64,000 nucleotides of DNA from positions 682,001-746,000 of the forward strand of contig NZ_SWDE01000001.1 of NCBI RefSeq assembly GCF_013337185.1. The letters run 5' to 3'. This document shows, in pieces, positions 63,577 to 64,000 of this stretch. The first letter of the stretch is position 1; every line of letters starts with the position of its first letter. Source of the DNA: Serratia proteamaculans (GTDB taxonomy: Bacteria > Pseudomonadota > Gammaproteobacteria > Enterobacterales > Enterobacteriaceae). A model generated the notes under the pieces. It was not told the DNA's origin. It worked only from the letters and a program-made list of their open reading frames with translations, and did no database searches. The position numbers were made by a program, and so were the translations under genes.

Positions 63577-64000
63577 ATGCTCACCAGCCAACGTAAAAAA
63601 ATCATTCTGGAAAAACTGGCCCAGGACGGGCAGGTTCTGGCCAAACAGCTCAGCGAAATGTTCGGCTTGTCCGAGGATACTCTGCGGCGTGACTTGCGCG
63701 AACTGGACAGCGAAGGACTGTTGCAACGGGTACACGGCGGCGCGCTGCCGGTCTCCCCGGCCATTGCCACCTTTGCCGAAAGAAACGGCCAGGAATCCGC
63801 CGCCAAGCGGGCAATCGCCAAAGCCGCTGCGGCAATGATCGCCCCCGGCCAGGTAGTGATCATTGATGGCGGCACCACCTCCGCCGAACTGGTCAGGCAG
63901 CTTCCCGCTACGCTGGAGGCCACCATCGTCACCCACAGCCCCAGCGTCGCCGTCGGCCTGGTTGATCACCCCAAAGTGGAAGTGATCCTGATCGGTGGGC
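63577..64000 (+). CDS. DeoR-family transcriptional regulator, 3' end outside the window
   Basis: 141 codons are visible before the right edge. The N-terminal winged helix is QRKKIILEKLAQDGQVLAKQLSEMFGLSEDTLRRDLRELDSEGL (about 5-48), shortened to GLSEDTLRRDLRELDSEGLL for the recognition part; it is followed by the family hallmark QRVHGGALP and a sugar-phosphate-binding domain start VVIIDGGTTSAELVRQLP. GGGGAA lies 5 bp before the ATG. Genes regulated by it are probably to the right, outside view. Confidence 0.9.
   Translation, partial: MLTSQRKKIILEKLAQDGQVLAKQLSEMFGLSEDTLRRDLRELDSEGLLQRVHGGALPVSPAIATFAERNGQESAAKRAIAKAAAAMIAPGQVVIIDGGTTSAELVRQLPATLEATIVTHSPSVAVGLVDHPKVEVILIGG

Overview
The window looks like the replication-terminus region of an enterobacterial chromosome, most likely Serratia. 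Three things support this. The tus gene carries its own Ter site about 14 bp upstream of its start. Several gene blocks are ordered as in E. coli (ydfG/ynfA/ynfB/ynfD; clcB-bioD2-mlc-ynfL-ynfM; tus-fumC-manA-ydgA; malI-malX-malY). There is a chromosomal, AmpR-linked class C beta-lactamase of Serratia/Enterobacter type, and two ERIC repeats. Most genes are GC-rich and tightly packed. The genus is inferred from gene content, not from a search.

1-9.3 kb is a nicotinate degradation cluster. On the minus strand lie nicX, a MarR-type regulator, nicA and nicB (nicB runs off the left edge). Divergent from them on the plus strand lie nicC-nicD-nicE-nicF and a transporter. Together they can take nicotinate through 6-hydroxynicotinate, 2,5-dihydroxypyridine, N-formylmaleamate and maleamate to maleate and fumarate. 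Catalytic residues known for the Pseudomonas enzymes are found at the same residue numbers in NicX, NicC and NicD.

9.3-32.5 kb is mostly accessory. It holds a serine-hydrolase lipoprotein, the peptidase dcp, a three-gene set resembling a ring-cleavage pathway (alpha/beta hydrolase, VOC dioxygenase, FAH-family hydrolase), a purine operon (guaD-xdhA-xdhB-xdhC: guanine to xanthine to urate), and a ROK regulator next to a sugar ABC transporter with an embedded PfkB kinase. A drug exporter with a tiny overlapping leader ORF, a GNAT acetyltransferase and an AT-rich orphan metzincin metalloprotease with repeated N-terminal domains follow. In E. coli dcp and ydfG are divergent neighbours, so about 20 kb appears to have been gained or kept between them here.

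32.6-49.9 kb is core: ydfG, ynfA, ynfB, ynfD, a DHA2 exporter, clcB, bioD2, mlc, ynfL, ynfM, Ter/tus, a VOC protein with a WYL regulator, fumC, a Pro/Val-rich small exported protein, manA and ydgA. From 49.9 to 58.4 kb come a second serine hydrolase with a divergent LysR regulator, ampC/ampR, and malI/malXY with two MalI-type operators.

58.4-64 kb holds a GntR-regulated sugar-acid operon (a KdgT-type permease plus a split UxaA/SuyAB-type dehydratase), an ERIC element, a DUF4406/Nudix gene pair and the start of a DeoR-family regulator with phased repeats upstream. I saw no tRNA, rRNA, CRISPR array, transposase or prophage gene.
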